Positions 32,901 through 45,254 of a stretch of 64,000 bases of DNA are shown in pieces. The translations under genes and the position numbers were made by a program. Under the pieces are notes generated by a model. It was not told the DNA's origin and made no database searches. It saw only the letters and a list, made by a program, of their open reading frames with translations. This DNA comes from Agapetus fuscipes (taxonomy: Eukaryota > Arthropoda > Insecta > Trichoptera > Glossosomatidae): positions 10,043,960 to 10,107,959 of the forward strand of contig OX637333.1 of assembly GCA_951799405.1 (NCBI GenBank), written 5' to 3'. Numbering within the stretch: the first letter of the stretch is position 1; each line of letters begins with the position of its first letter.

Positions 32901-35900
32901 TGGCCAATGGTTTTAGCGAAGCTTAGGCTTCACAAAATACCATCCAACTTATATAGCTGTATTCAATCCTATTTCTCAGACCGCCGCGTAATAATTGACG
33001 CAGGCCCCACAATCATAGAAAGGGATGTATCCAGGGGATGTCCTCAGGGTTCTGTTCTTGGACCACTCCTCTGGAACATCCTGTTTGACGACCTTCTGTC
33101 GCTCCCTTTGCCCCCAGGCTGCGAGGTGAGAGCCTACGCAGATGACGCCCTTCTGACAGTAGAAGGTAAATCTCGATCCGAGATCGAGAAACTGTCGAGA
33201 TCATCTCTTCAGTCTATTGCTGACTGGGGAGACAGGAACAAGCTTTTTTTTGCTCCGCACAAGACCGAAGCTATCCTCCTCAAGGGTAAACTCGATCCAA
33301 AGCGCCCCCCAATAATAGATTTTCAGGGAACCCGTGTAAAAATTTCGCAATCTGTGGTGTATCTTGGAGTCAAGTTAGACACCAAACTGAGCTTCACTCA
33401 GCACGCCAAAGCGATCGCTATCCGAGGTAGCAATGCCTATGGAAAGGTCGCCCGTCTATCGCGCGTACAGTGGGGCCTGCAAGGCCGCGCTCTTCGGATC
33501 CTTTATGACTCAGTCTTCCTAGGTATTGCTGCGTACGCGTCAATATGCTGGGCGGACAAGTGCCTTTCAGGCAACACGCTCCGCGCAGTTCTTTCTGGTC
33601 AGAGACGGGCTCTGTTACTAATGACTAAAGCGTATAGAACGACCTCCACTGTGGCTCTTCCAGTCTTAGCGGGGGTCTTCCCACTAGATCTCCAGCTACA
33701 ACTCTCAGCTGCCTTCGGTCTTCTCAGACGCGGCCTTTCGGCGGCGATCGATGCCACAATTGTCGAACCTCCCGTGGGGCGCGTAACGCAAGCCGTTAAA
33801 GACACCCTTTTTTCCCTCGCGACACGGCAATGGCAGCGAGAGTGGAATAGTTCGGAGAACAACGTATTGTACTCTTTTTTCCCCTCCGTCGAGCAGCGCT
33901 TGGCTGCAAAGTGGCTTGTCCCGAACCACTTTACCAGCCAGTTTTTAACTGGCCACGGAAACTTTAAAGCCAAACTACACCAGCTGGGTATCCCATCCAT
34001 CTTATCAGCAGAGTGCCCTTGCGTCGCCAGCTCCCAGGACGTGCCTCACATATTATGGCACTGTCCATTGCGACACTCTGATCGGGTTGCGCTCCTTGCT
34101 GCAGTACGGCCGGCCATTGGCCCAGTCGGTTACGCAGACTTTGTTGCTACAAAATCAAATTTCTCCGCTTTTGAGCGATTTTACGCTTCATTTTGCCAAG
34201 CTGCATCCGCAGCGGATTCACAGTAATCCTGTTCTTAGATTTAAATTATTATTATTTCGTATTATGTGTATCATTATTCACGCTACTCATGATCTAGCAA
34301 CAATTCCACAAGGAGTGCCACCCGAGGTATGCTATTAGCTTCAGTAACATCGAACCATTTACTTTTAGAGTCATGGGCACGCCTCTGACCTAGAGGTTCT
34401 TGTTTTGTCGTGCCGTTGCTTTCACTTCATGGGAAGGCCTTTCGCCACTTGAGAAAATATATAGCTTTGCATGAGCGTCCATGTGCTGTGGGTTCTTCTG
34501 ACACATACATACAGGACGGGTACGAGGAGGGTTTGAGCATACTGTGTCTGGTTGTGGGAATACATGTAATGTGAATCTCCAATGTAACATATCTTTGCAA
34601 CTTAGATTAGATTAGGCGCTGTTTTTGTATGAAACACACCTCAAGAGCCCTCTGTGAGCTTGAACGTTGCTATCGAAAGCGCGAATTCTTAAATTTTGCA
34701 TTTGCTTAACATCTACAAAAAAAAACAATATTTATTCTTCATTTAATTATTAATATGTTGGTCAAAAAGTGGATAGCACTTAAGTGATAAGTTGGAAGTC
34801 ATTACGTAATACCGGTTTAGTTTCAAATTATATTGTAACAATAAAAACATAATATACTTGTCAAGTTTAGTCAACGACGTTACCATGTTGAAAGCACCGG
34901 TTCCCATAGATCACCGAAGTTAAGCAACATTGGGCGTGGACAGTACTAGGATGGGTAACCGCTCAGGTACACCGTGTGTCGTTGGCATCTTGGACCGGTC
35001 CGTAATCCGTAGTGGCAACACTTCGGACTCGTAAATGGAAGGTTGTGGATTCGGATCCCGGCGGAGCACAAAAAATATATCATTTATATTTCCAAAATAT
35101 GCTCTTCGCTGGGTTGAAAAAATTCATAAAGCCTTTACCAAAGACCGGTCACTAAAGGTCCATCCAGCCTTACAGCAACTGGGTCTTGCTTGAGTATTGG
35201 TGCTTTGTAGCGACGAGCAAGCTTGTAACACCTCGGCGGCACTACAACAAGTGTCATAGAACCCTAGAGTTTCTAGAATCTAGGGAGTCTCCTGCACAGG
35301 ATTTCTTAAAAATATATATATACTAGCAGACTGACCGTGCTGCGCACGGCTGTCTGCTAGGCCCTTCGGGCAGTGTAAGTCTGGCTTCGCAATAATTTTT
35401 CCTCACACCTCCTTCATAGTAATTAAATGCTTTAAGAAGTAATTTGAAAAAAAATTGCGGTAAAAGGGTTATTTAGTTCTTTCATGTTCTGAGTATCTTG
35501 TATGAAGCATGAGGTATGAGTCTGACCTCCCATAGGTACCTTAAAAAAATGTTCACTGAACGAATGTTTCTCTGTTTCTGAAAAGGTCGGCAAAAGTTGT
35601 AGGGCTTATGGTCAAGAGAGGCTGAAATTTTTATTTGTAATTACACATGCAGCGTTTGTAAGCGCAAACTCACTCATGTCTGCTTTCTGCTTGGGGGCAT
35701 GCATTCAATATGAATTATAAAATGTATGTATGCAACTTAGATTAATATTCTAAAATTAAAAACATCAAGTGCCACAATTATATGTTAGCGTGAAAAAACA
35801 TTTGCCAGCCTGAGCGTGTGAATTATATTTGAATTGATTTGCATTGAATATGAATTATAAAATGTATCTATGCAACTTAGATTAATATTCTAATATTAAA

Positions 35901-38900
35901 AACATCAAGTGCCACAATTATATGTTAGCCTGAAAAAACATTTGCCAGCTTGTGGGTGTGCATTGTATTTGAATCATCAAATCTCTTTTGTGCAACTTTA
36001 GATTATAAATTAAGATAACCGTTGTTTAAGGATTTTTCAAACTCAAATTCCTTGACTTAAGGGTTAGTATGAGGCTCACCACCCATATCGCATAAATGGG
36101 TTCACTTAACTAATGTTCCCCCTGTTTCTGAAAAGGTCGGCAAAAGTTGCAGAGCTTATGTGCATGAGAGGCCTTAATTTTAATTTATAAGTTCACATGC
36201 AGCATTTCTAAGCGGGAACTCACTCGTGTCTCCATGGAAGCATGCATTGAATATGAATTATAAAATGTATCTATTCAACTTAGATTTATATTCTAATATT
36301 AAAAACATCAAGTGCCACAATTATATATTAGCGTGAAATGACATTTGCCAGCTTATGGGTGTGCATTTAATTTTAATCATCAAATAAGTTTTTTTTGCAA
36401 CTTTAGATTATAAATTAAGATTAACGTTGTTTAAGGATTTTTCAAACTCAAATCCTTGACTGATAGGTTGGTATGCGGCTGACCACCCATACTGTGAAAA
36501 ATGGTTCACTTTGTTAATGTCACCCCTGTTTCAGGGAAGGATGGCAAGAGTTGCAGGGCTTATGTTCATTTGAGATTGGGTTTTATAATGTAGGTCCACA
36601 TGCGGCATGTGCCAGCGCGAAATCATACATGTCTGCTTGTGGGAATGCATTGAATATAAATCTTAAATGATATATATCCTTGCAGCTTAGATTAGATTAG
36701 AAATTCCTTGACTTATGGGTTAGTATGAGCCTGAATACCCATATCGCAAAAAAAGGTTCATTTGAAAAATGTTTCCCCTGTTTTTGAAAAGGGTGGCAAA
36801 AGTTGCAGGGCTCATGTTCATTACAGGCCTTAATTTGAATTTGTAAGTTCACATACAGCATTTATAAGCGCGAATCCACTCGTGTCTCCAGGGGGGCATG
36901 CATTGAATATGAACTATAAAAGTTATTGTATCTGTGCAACTTAGATTATATATTCTAATAATATTTAAAAAAATCAAGCGCCACAACTATATGTTAGCGT
37001 GAAATGACATTTGCCAGTTTGTGGGCGTGCATTCAATTTGAATCATCAAATAACTTTTTTTGCAACTTTAGATTATAAATTAAATTTAACGTTGTTGAAG
37101 GATTTTTCAAACTCAAATCCTTGACTTATAGGTAAGTATGAGCCTGAATACCCATATCGCAAAAAATGGTTCACTTGACAAATGTTTCCCCTGTTTTTGA
37201 AAAGGTTGGCAAAAGTTGCAGGGCTTATGTTCATTAGAGGCCTTAATTTTAATTTGTAAGTTCACATGCAGCATTTATAAGTGCGAACCCACTCGTGTCT
37301 CCAGGGGGGCATGCATTGAATATGAATTATAAAAGTTATTGTATCTGTGCAACTTAGATTATATATTCTAATGATATTTAAAAAAAATCAAGCGCCACAA
37401 CTATATGTTAGCGTGAAATGACATTTGCCAGTTTGTGGGCGTGCATTCAATTTGAATCATCAAATAACTTTTTTTGCAACTTTAGATTATAAATAAAATT
37501 TAACGTTGTTAAAGGATTTTTTAAACTCAAATCCTTGACGGATAGGTAAGTATGAGCTTGAATACCCATATCGCAAAAAATGGTTACCTTGACAAATGTT
37601 TCCCCTGTTTTTGAAAAGGTTGGCAAAAGTTGCAGGGCTTATGTTCATTAGAGGCCATAATTTTAATTTGTAAGTTCACATGCAGCATTTATAAGTGCGA
37701 ACCCACTCGTGTCTCGAATATGAATTATTAAAGTTATTGTATCTGTGCAACTTAGATTTATATTCTAATATATTAAAAACATCAAGTGCCACAATTAAGT
37801 ATATGTTAGCGTGAAATGACATTTTCCAGCTTGTGGGTGTGCATTGTATTTTAATCATCAAAACTCTTTTTTACAACTTTAGATTATAAATTAAGATAAC
37901 CGTTGTTTAAGGATGTTTCAAACTCAAATTCCTTGACTTATAGGTTAGTATGAGCCTGAACACTCATATCGTAAAAAATGGCTCACTTACAAATGTTCCC
38001 CCTGTTTATGAAAAGGTCGGCAAAAATTGCAGAGCTTATGTTCATTAGAGGCCTTAATAATAATTTGTAAGTTCACATGTAGCATTTCTAAGCGGGAACT
38101 CACTCGTGTCTCCATGGGGGCATGCATTGAATATGAATTATAAAAGTTATTGTATCTATGCAACTTAGATTATATATTCTAATAATATTAAAAACATCAA
38201 GTGCCACAATTATATGTTAGCGTGAAATGACATTTGCCAGCTTGTGGGTGTGCATTATATTTGAATCATCAAAACTCTTTTGTGCAACTTTAGATTATAA
38301 ATTAAGATAACCGTTGTTTAAGGATTTTTCAAACTCAAATTCCTTCAAGTAAGGGTTATTATGAGGCTTACCACCCATATCGCATAAATGGGTTCACTTA
38401 ACAAATGTTCCCCCTGTTTCTGTAAAGGTCGGCAAAAGTTGCTGGGCTTATGGTTATGAGAGGCTGAAATTTTTATTTGTTATTACACATGCAGCATTGA
38501 TAAGCGCGAACTTACTCGTGTCTCCATGGGGGCGTGCATTGAATATGAATTATAAATGTTAATGCATCTATGCAACTTAGATTATATATTGTAATATTAA
38601 AAAGATTAAATGCTGCAAAAAGTATGGTTCCATATAAAAAGTTGACCTAATTGATCGTAATTATTTCTAAAAAATACATGTAATAACTGGTTGAAGTATA
38701 ATTTTGAAATAAATAAAGAATATAGGTAGGTACTCAACGGAATTCAACAGAAAAAGAATCGACTTGTATGGCAACTTTGAAGCCTATGTTGAAGTGTTGG
38801 CAATTTATTTGAAATTCGAATGTCAAAATGAGTTTTGTTTCTCGCATAGGTTTTACATAAAAATGTGTTGTGATCGATCATGTTTATTTATTTAAAAAAC

Positions 38901-41900
38901 AACAATTTAAAATCTACTAATGATGAGGAAGCACATCCCAAGTCCTGAACAATATTTGTTGTGAATATGACGTGCATCTGTTCAGGAGTTCTTCAGTTTG
39001 AATGCCATTAACGCACAATTATTTTGTATGGGGAGGCCGTTGAATTTTATATTATAGGGGATATATATATGCATCGATATATAGAACAGGATGGGCTAAG
39101 AAATCAATCCTTTGAGAATTAGAAATACGCTACCCCACTCATCATACAAAAATCCAAATTCAGTCTATCGGTAACCTTACAACTGTCAACAGGTGTGTTA
39201 CCTAATTGGAAAAAATCCATATAAATGCCAAACTGGGTAATTTCTAAACGTGCCAACAAAAGAGAGTAAATATGTTTTAGAACATGGAATAATATTTCAC
39301 TTTTAATAATAATCACTATTCTATATGATTACGTTGATGAAATTTATTTTTCGTTTGTTGAAATATTTTGTTCGTGAAAGTGACAGCCATTTCTAGAACT
39401 AGTGATGTTAAATTATATAGGTACTTGCTTCTTCAAGTACGTAACTTCTATGCTCGCGGTAATAAATACTTGTGAAAATCATCCCGTACATAATGAGGTG
39501 GGAACATTTTTGAATTCGGAATTTATCAGATATTTTCATATTTTCAACAACACTAGTAACAAACACGTTACCATAGTGATTTAATGGGTTTCCATGGTGA
39601 TATATACATAGATTGAAGACGGAGTAGAGACACGTTGCTTACATAGAAAATAACAAAAGCATTTCATATGTCGTGAGCGAGACAGCACTATTAACAATGT
39701 ATGGTGTCAAAGACGTTGCATCATGTTGATTGGTACTAAATCACATTCACAGCCCCTCCATATATATATCTCCATGTATATATGTATGAACCAATAACAA
39801 TGACCGGTCACAAAGGTCCATCCAGCCTTACAGCAACTGGGTCTTGCTTGAGTATTGGCGCTTTGTAGCGACGACCAAGCTCGTACACCTCTGCGGCACT
39901 ACAACAAGTGTCATAGACCCCTAGAGTCTTTAGAATCTAGGGAGTCTCCCGCACAGGATTTCTTAAAAAAAAAAAAAAAGTACTAAGTCTTTTTCAATTT
40001 CAGAGGTATCGATATTTGACGTATGCTGTTCGCGCCTAGCCATCTCTAGCGGTGACGTCAACATCGCCTGCGTAATCATCGACAAACGTCAAATGTTGAA
40101 GTACTTAAAATATTTAAAATGACTCAAAATGTGTAATGCGGGTGCAATTCATTACTTTTACGGGGAAAAATGATGCCATGGATTATAGTCCATATTTTGA
40201 CTTTTATTTTTACACGGTTAAACATAAAAATAAGGCATTTTGATAAAAACCAGGAGCAGTTGCAAGTACAGCGGTCTAAATGTGACTGATTTGCGTAAAA
40301 ATACGGATTTTCGACTATGGTTGTTTTTAAGCATATCGGATTTACCAAGGGAACGCCCACATGCCATCCCTATGGTGTGAACCAACAAACCCTAACAATA
40401 TAATGTATATTTTGTATTGTTTGTGTATTAACACTGTGAAAATTCATACTGTTATAGTTTAAAATTTTTTGAGGAATTCAAAAACACTTTATTTTCACAT
40501 GAATATATTTAAAAAGATTACAATCTTTAGAGTAAGTTACTAACGTTTTCGACCTAGAAGGTCATCGGTTGACATGACCTTCTAGGTCGAAAACGTTAGT
40601 AACTTACTCTAAAGATTGTAATCTTTTTAAATATATTCATGTGAAAATAAACAGTGTTTTTGAATTCCTCAAAAAATTTTAAACTATAACAATATAATGT
40701 ATTTTCACATCTGTGCTGAGTCTATTTATTGAAGCTTTAGAAAAGTATGTGAATGGCAGTACGCAATAGAATATTGTTGTCTCTGATTTATGCAAGACAT
40801 GGTTAGTGAATGACGGCAAACAGAGTGAAGTACCTATGCCAATATTTGAGAGGAACGACTAGTAAGGCTCTGAACGATACGGTCCTTTCTACCATGTTAT
40901 GTGTGTGTGTCCCACCTCGTGGGTCCCTTCTACCATGTTTTGTGTGTGTGTCCCACCTCATGGGTCCCTTCTACCATGTTTTTTGTGTGTGTCTCACCTA
41001 ATGGGTCCCTTCAACCATGTTTTTTGTGTGCCAGGGGCCCAGCTCACGTCCGTAGATGGAGAGACCACCTCTCACCTCACGGGCACCTTCTACCATGTTT
41101 TGTGTGTGTGTCCCACTTCATGGGCACCTTCTACCATGTTTTATGTGTGTCCCACCTCATGAGTCCCTTCTACCATGTTTTGTGTGTTTGTCCCACCTCA
41201 TGAGTCCCTTCTACCATGTTTTGTGTGTGCCAGGGGCCCAGCTGACGTCCGTGGATGGAGAGACCACCTCCTACCTCATGGGCACATTCTACCATGTTTT
41301 GTGTGTGTGTCCCACCTCATGAGCCCCTTCTACCATGTTTTGTGTGTGTGTCCCACCTCATGAGTCCCTTCTACCATGTTTTGTGTGTGCCAGGGGCCCA
41401 GCTGACGTCCGTGGATGGAGAGACCACCTCCCACCTCATGGGCACCTTCTACCGCACCATCCGCCTGCTAGAGAATGGCATCAAGCCGGTGTATGTGTTT
41501 GATGGGAAACCTCCTGACATGAAGTCCAGTGAGTTGGGGAAGAGGGCGGAGAGGAGGGACGAGGCGCAGAAAGAGCTGGACAAGGCTACAGAAGCAGGTC
41601 ACTCAAACATCACTTACCTACTTATTTCATAATCCAAGTACTCACTCATAAGGGCCATTTCAGACACAATGCATTTTACAAATTATAATTAAATTTCTAT
41701 GTTAATTTTACTTTTGGGATAGTAGATGAACCGTTATACAAGAACTGACATTATTCTCGATGTTTCGTTGGTGACATGGCCTACGTCTTCAGGAGACACA
41801 AAATAGAACAAGCAGAATGTTGACAGAATGTGTCTATTGTCTGTAACACCGCCGGTGTATAAGCTGCATTGACTTTGTGTTCCTCAGCGCATTGAGTATA

Positions 41901-44900
41901 CATTGTGCTCCATGACAAATAGGGCATTCTATGACAGGACAAGCAAACTAGTTTGAATAGCTGGCAATCCACTTTGTGCTATGCAAAAAGTGAAGCTAGA
42001 AAATTGGTCAATAATGCAAGAGTGTTTGGTGGGTCTGCTTTTGCAGTGGCGGCTCCATGGAACCGGCGGCATGCAACCAACTGTAACTTGTGTATTGAAA
42101 AATTGCCTACAGCAGCCACTTCAAGCCAGATTCGTTCAACCCCTCCTCGTTGTCAATTTTCATGTGATGGAAATTTTTTTACCTTCTGCCCTTTGCAGCT
42201 TCCAACATAATACACCACAGTACATATTGTGTTCCCTCAATATTACATGAGCTTGACATGCCTTTGTTAAATAGACAGAATATTTGAAATGTGGGGAATA
42301 AATGTGTCACATGCTGGGGCTAAAGACAGGATAGACTGTCATAATTTAGAAAAGAAAATAAACTAAAGTGCATCATACTTCTTTGAGCACATAACTGCCA
42401 ACTGCATGGGTTACAGATCTGTAAAGTAGACAAAAAATCCCTGATTATCGGAAATCCAATTTTAATTTAAATAAGTTCAATTTTATTGATTGTAGAGGCA
42501 TTAACTTTGTAATCGTTCATCATTAAGGATAAAAGAAAAACAGCTTTGTTTTCGATTACGTGAGTGTATTTATTTTTATACCACAACCAGTTTCGTAAAC
42601 ATCCGTTTGCATCGTCAGGTGGATCAATAAATACATAAATGATCCACCTGACGATGCAAACGGATGTTTGCGAAACCGGTTGTGGTATAAAAATAAATAC
42701 TCACGTAATCGAAAACAAAGCTGTTTTTCTATTATCCTTAAATAGGTTCAACTCGCCACATGCGACTCCTTCGGGGACAACACGGCAAGAAATTGCACTA
42801 TAGGTGTAGTTTAGTTGCGTTGGGTTGCGTATGGGAAATTTTTCATGTTCAGAGTCCATTGTATTAAGCCTGCTAGACGTAAGATGAATAACAGCTATTG
42901 TAATGTAGGAGTTGTGTGCTTTGTATTGTAGGAGACGCAGCCATGATAGAGAAGTACAACCGGCGCCTGGTGAAGGTGACGCAGCAGCACGCGCAGGAGG
43001 CCAAACAGCTGCTGGCCCTGATGGGGGTGCCCTATGTGGAGGCTCCCTGCGAGGCCGAGGCACAGTGTGCTGCCCTGGTGAGACAATGTTACATCCTCTG
43101 TTCCTCCTGGCCCTGATGGGGGTTTCCTGTTTGGACTACACTTTCATGGAACTGGACACAGAGCTCTCTGTATATGTCAGAGATGATGATGATGAGATGA
43201 TGACTTCTTTGGAGGGTTGTATGGTGATGTATTTACTCCAAGGGCACACTTTATTGTACCGGCACTGCCAACCATTGTTATCTCTTACTCAACTGTAGAT
43301 CCTGGTTTCTAGATAACTGATCTGTTATTAAACGGAAGTTATCCTCTTAGGAAGTAGAGCACCAGCTATCTTTCCATCTCTTTAGCGGTCTCCCTTGCAA
43401 GTGATGTCCTACATTTATACTGTGGACTGCCACACGGGGGATTCAGGTTTATCGAATGGTTGATGGTTTTGCGAATCCTCCTTTCGGTTGCAATAATCAA
43501 GTGCTAAGTGTTTTCTATCATAACCCAGGTTTCGAAGGCTTAAGTCTTGACTGGCTCGATCTGCTCCCACGAAAACAGCTCTCGCCAAATAAATCATCCT
43601 AATATTTATGGATTGATTTGTGTTTCGCAAAGTGTTCGCCACGGCCACACAGGGCATGGACACGCTGACCTTTGTGTGTTGTGTTTGTCGGTGCATGCTG
43701 GCAAGGTGTACGCCACAGCCACTGAGGGTATGGACATGCTGACCTTTGTGTGTTGTGTTTGTAGATGCATGCGGGCAAGGTGTGCACCACTGCCACAGAG
43801 GGCATGGACGCGCTGACCTTTGTGTGTTGTGTTTGTAGATGCATGCAGGCAAGGTGTACGCCACGGCCACTGAGGACATGGACGCGCTGACCTTTGTGTG
43901 CTGTGTTTGTAGATGCATGCAGGCAAGGTGTACGCCACGGCCACTGAGGACATGGACGCGCTGACCTTTGTGTGCTGTGTTTGTCGGTGCATGCTGGCAA
44001 GGTGTACGCCACAGCCACTGAGGGTATGGACATGCTGACCTTTGTGTGTTGTGTTTGTAGATGCATGCGGGCAAGGTGTGCACCACTGCCACAGAGGGCA
44101 TGGACGCGCTGACCTTTGTGTGTTGTGTTTGTAGATGCATGCAGGCAAGGTGTACGCCACGGCCACTGAGGACATGGACGCGCTGACCTTTGTGTGCTGT
44201 GTTTGTAGGTGCGTGCGGGCAAGGTGTACGCCACGGCCACCGAGGACATGGACGCACTGACCTTTGTATATTGTGTTTGTAGGTGCGTGCAGGCAAGGTG
44301 TACGCCACGGCCACCGAGGACATGGACGCACTGACCTTTGTGTGTTGTGTTTGTAGGTGCGTGCGGGCAAGGTGTACGCCACGGCCACCGAGGACATGGA
44401 CGCACTGACCTTTGTATATTGTGTTTGTAGGTGCGTGCAGGCAAGGTGTACGCCACGGCCACCGAGGACATGGACGCACTGACCTTTGTGTGTTGTGTTT
44501 GTAGGTGCGTGCGGGCAAGGTGTACGCCACGGCCACCGAGGACATGGACGCACTGACCTTTGTATATTGTGTTTGTAGGTGCGTGCAGGTAAGGTGTACG
44601 CCACGGCCACCGAGGACATGGACGCACTGACCTTTGGCTCCTCTGTGCTGCTGCGTCACCTCACCTTCTCCGAGGCCAGGAAGATGCCGGTGCAGGAGTT
44701 CCACTACCCCCGCGTGCTGGAGGGGCTGGGACTCTCTACGCAGGAGGTAACAGGGACTTCTTCATTGCTGAATGGACACACTAGAGGCATTCTGCCCGGC
44801 TTGTCTATGATCTTTTCTACTAAGGACTGGGTGGGAGGTGTGCGTCTTGTATGAAATGGGTGTAAGGATGTCAGATATGATTACTTCTGTGGTATGTAGT

Positions 44901-45195
44901 CAAAGTATAAAACATTGAGGAAATTCCCTTTATCTTATATATATTTGTCGGGGTTATAGCCGCGGGGGCCAAGAGGGCTGATCTTTCTAGCGTGTTTCGA
45001 ATGGAACAACGTTGGTTCGATCCCCGCTTGGGTCACTTGACTTTAACTTTGACCCTGGTTCAACAGATGTAATTGGGTAATTATTATTTAATAATTCATT
45101 AATAATAAACTATAATGAATTATTAAGTGATGATATTATTACCTGTTTCTGGCCAGGCAGAATAGGTTGGTGAATTGCATTCCTCTTCACAAATC

Positions 45196-45254
<59 letters not shown>

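Larger units (their letters stand above)
29041..34540 (+). mobile_element. R1-clade-like non-LTR retrotransposon, nearly intact
   Basis: A 5' leader (29041-29778), a gag-like ORF1, an ORF2 with endonuclease and reverse transcriptase, and a 3' tail (34227-34540) without a clear poly(A). Repeat A sequence flanks both sides: GTACGTGTCTG at the left and ACTGTGTCTGG at the right, suggesting a target duplication of about 8 bp around YGTGTCTG. It lies in FEN1 intron 2 on the same strand as the gene. Clade assignment rests on the endonuclease start and the CCHC tail and was not tested by phylogeny. Confidence 0.8.

Noticed and set aside
41035..41293. Alternative, mutually exclusive FEN1 exons 3
   Set aside because: The two upstream copies stop after 57-60 bases at TTCTACCATG and lack the part encoding D86, so they cannot replace exon 3.
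43415..44704. Three overlapping long reverse-strand frames (429, 342 and 337 codons)
   Set aside because: They arise only because the 74-bp exon 5 repeat has no stop on the reverse strand in any frame; the sequence cycles through the three frames and has no domain.
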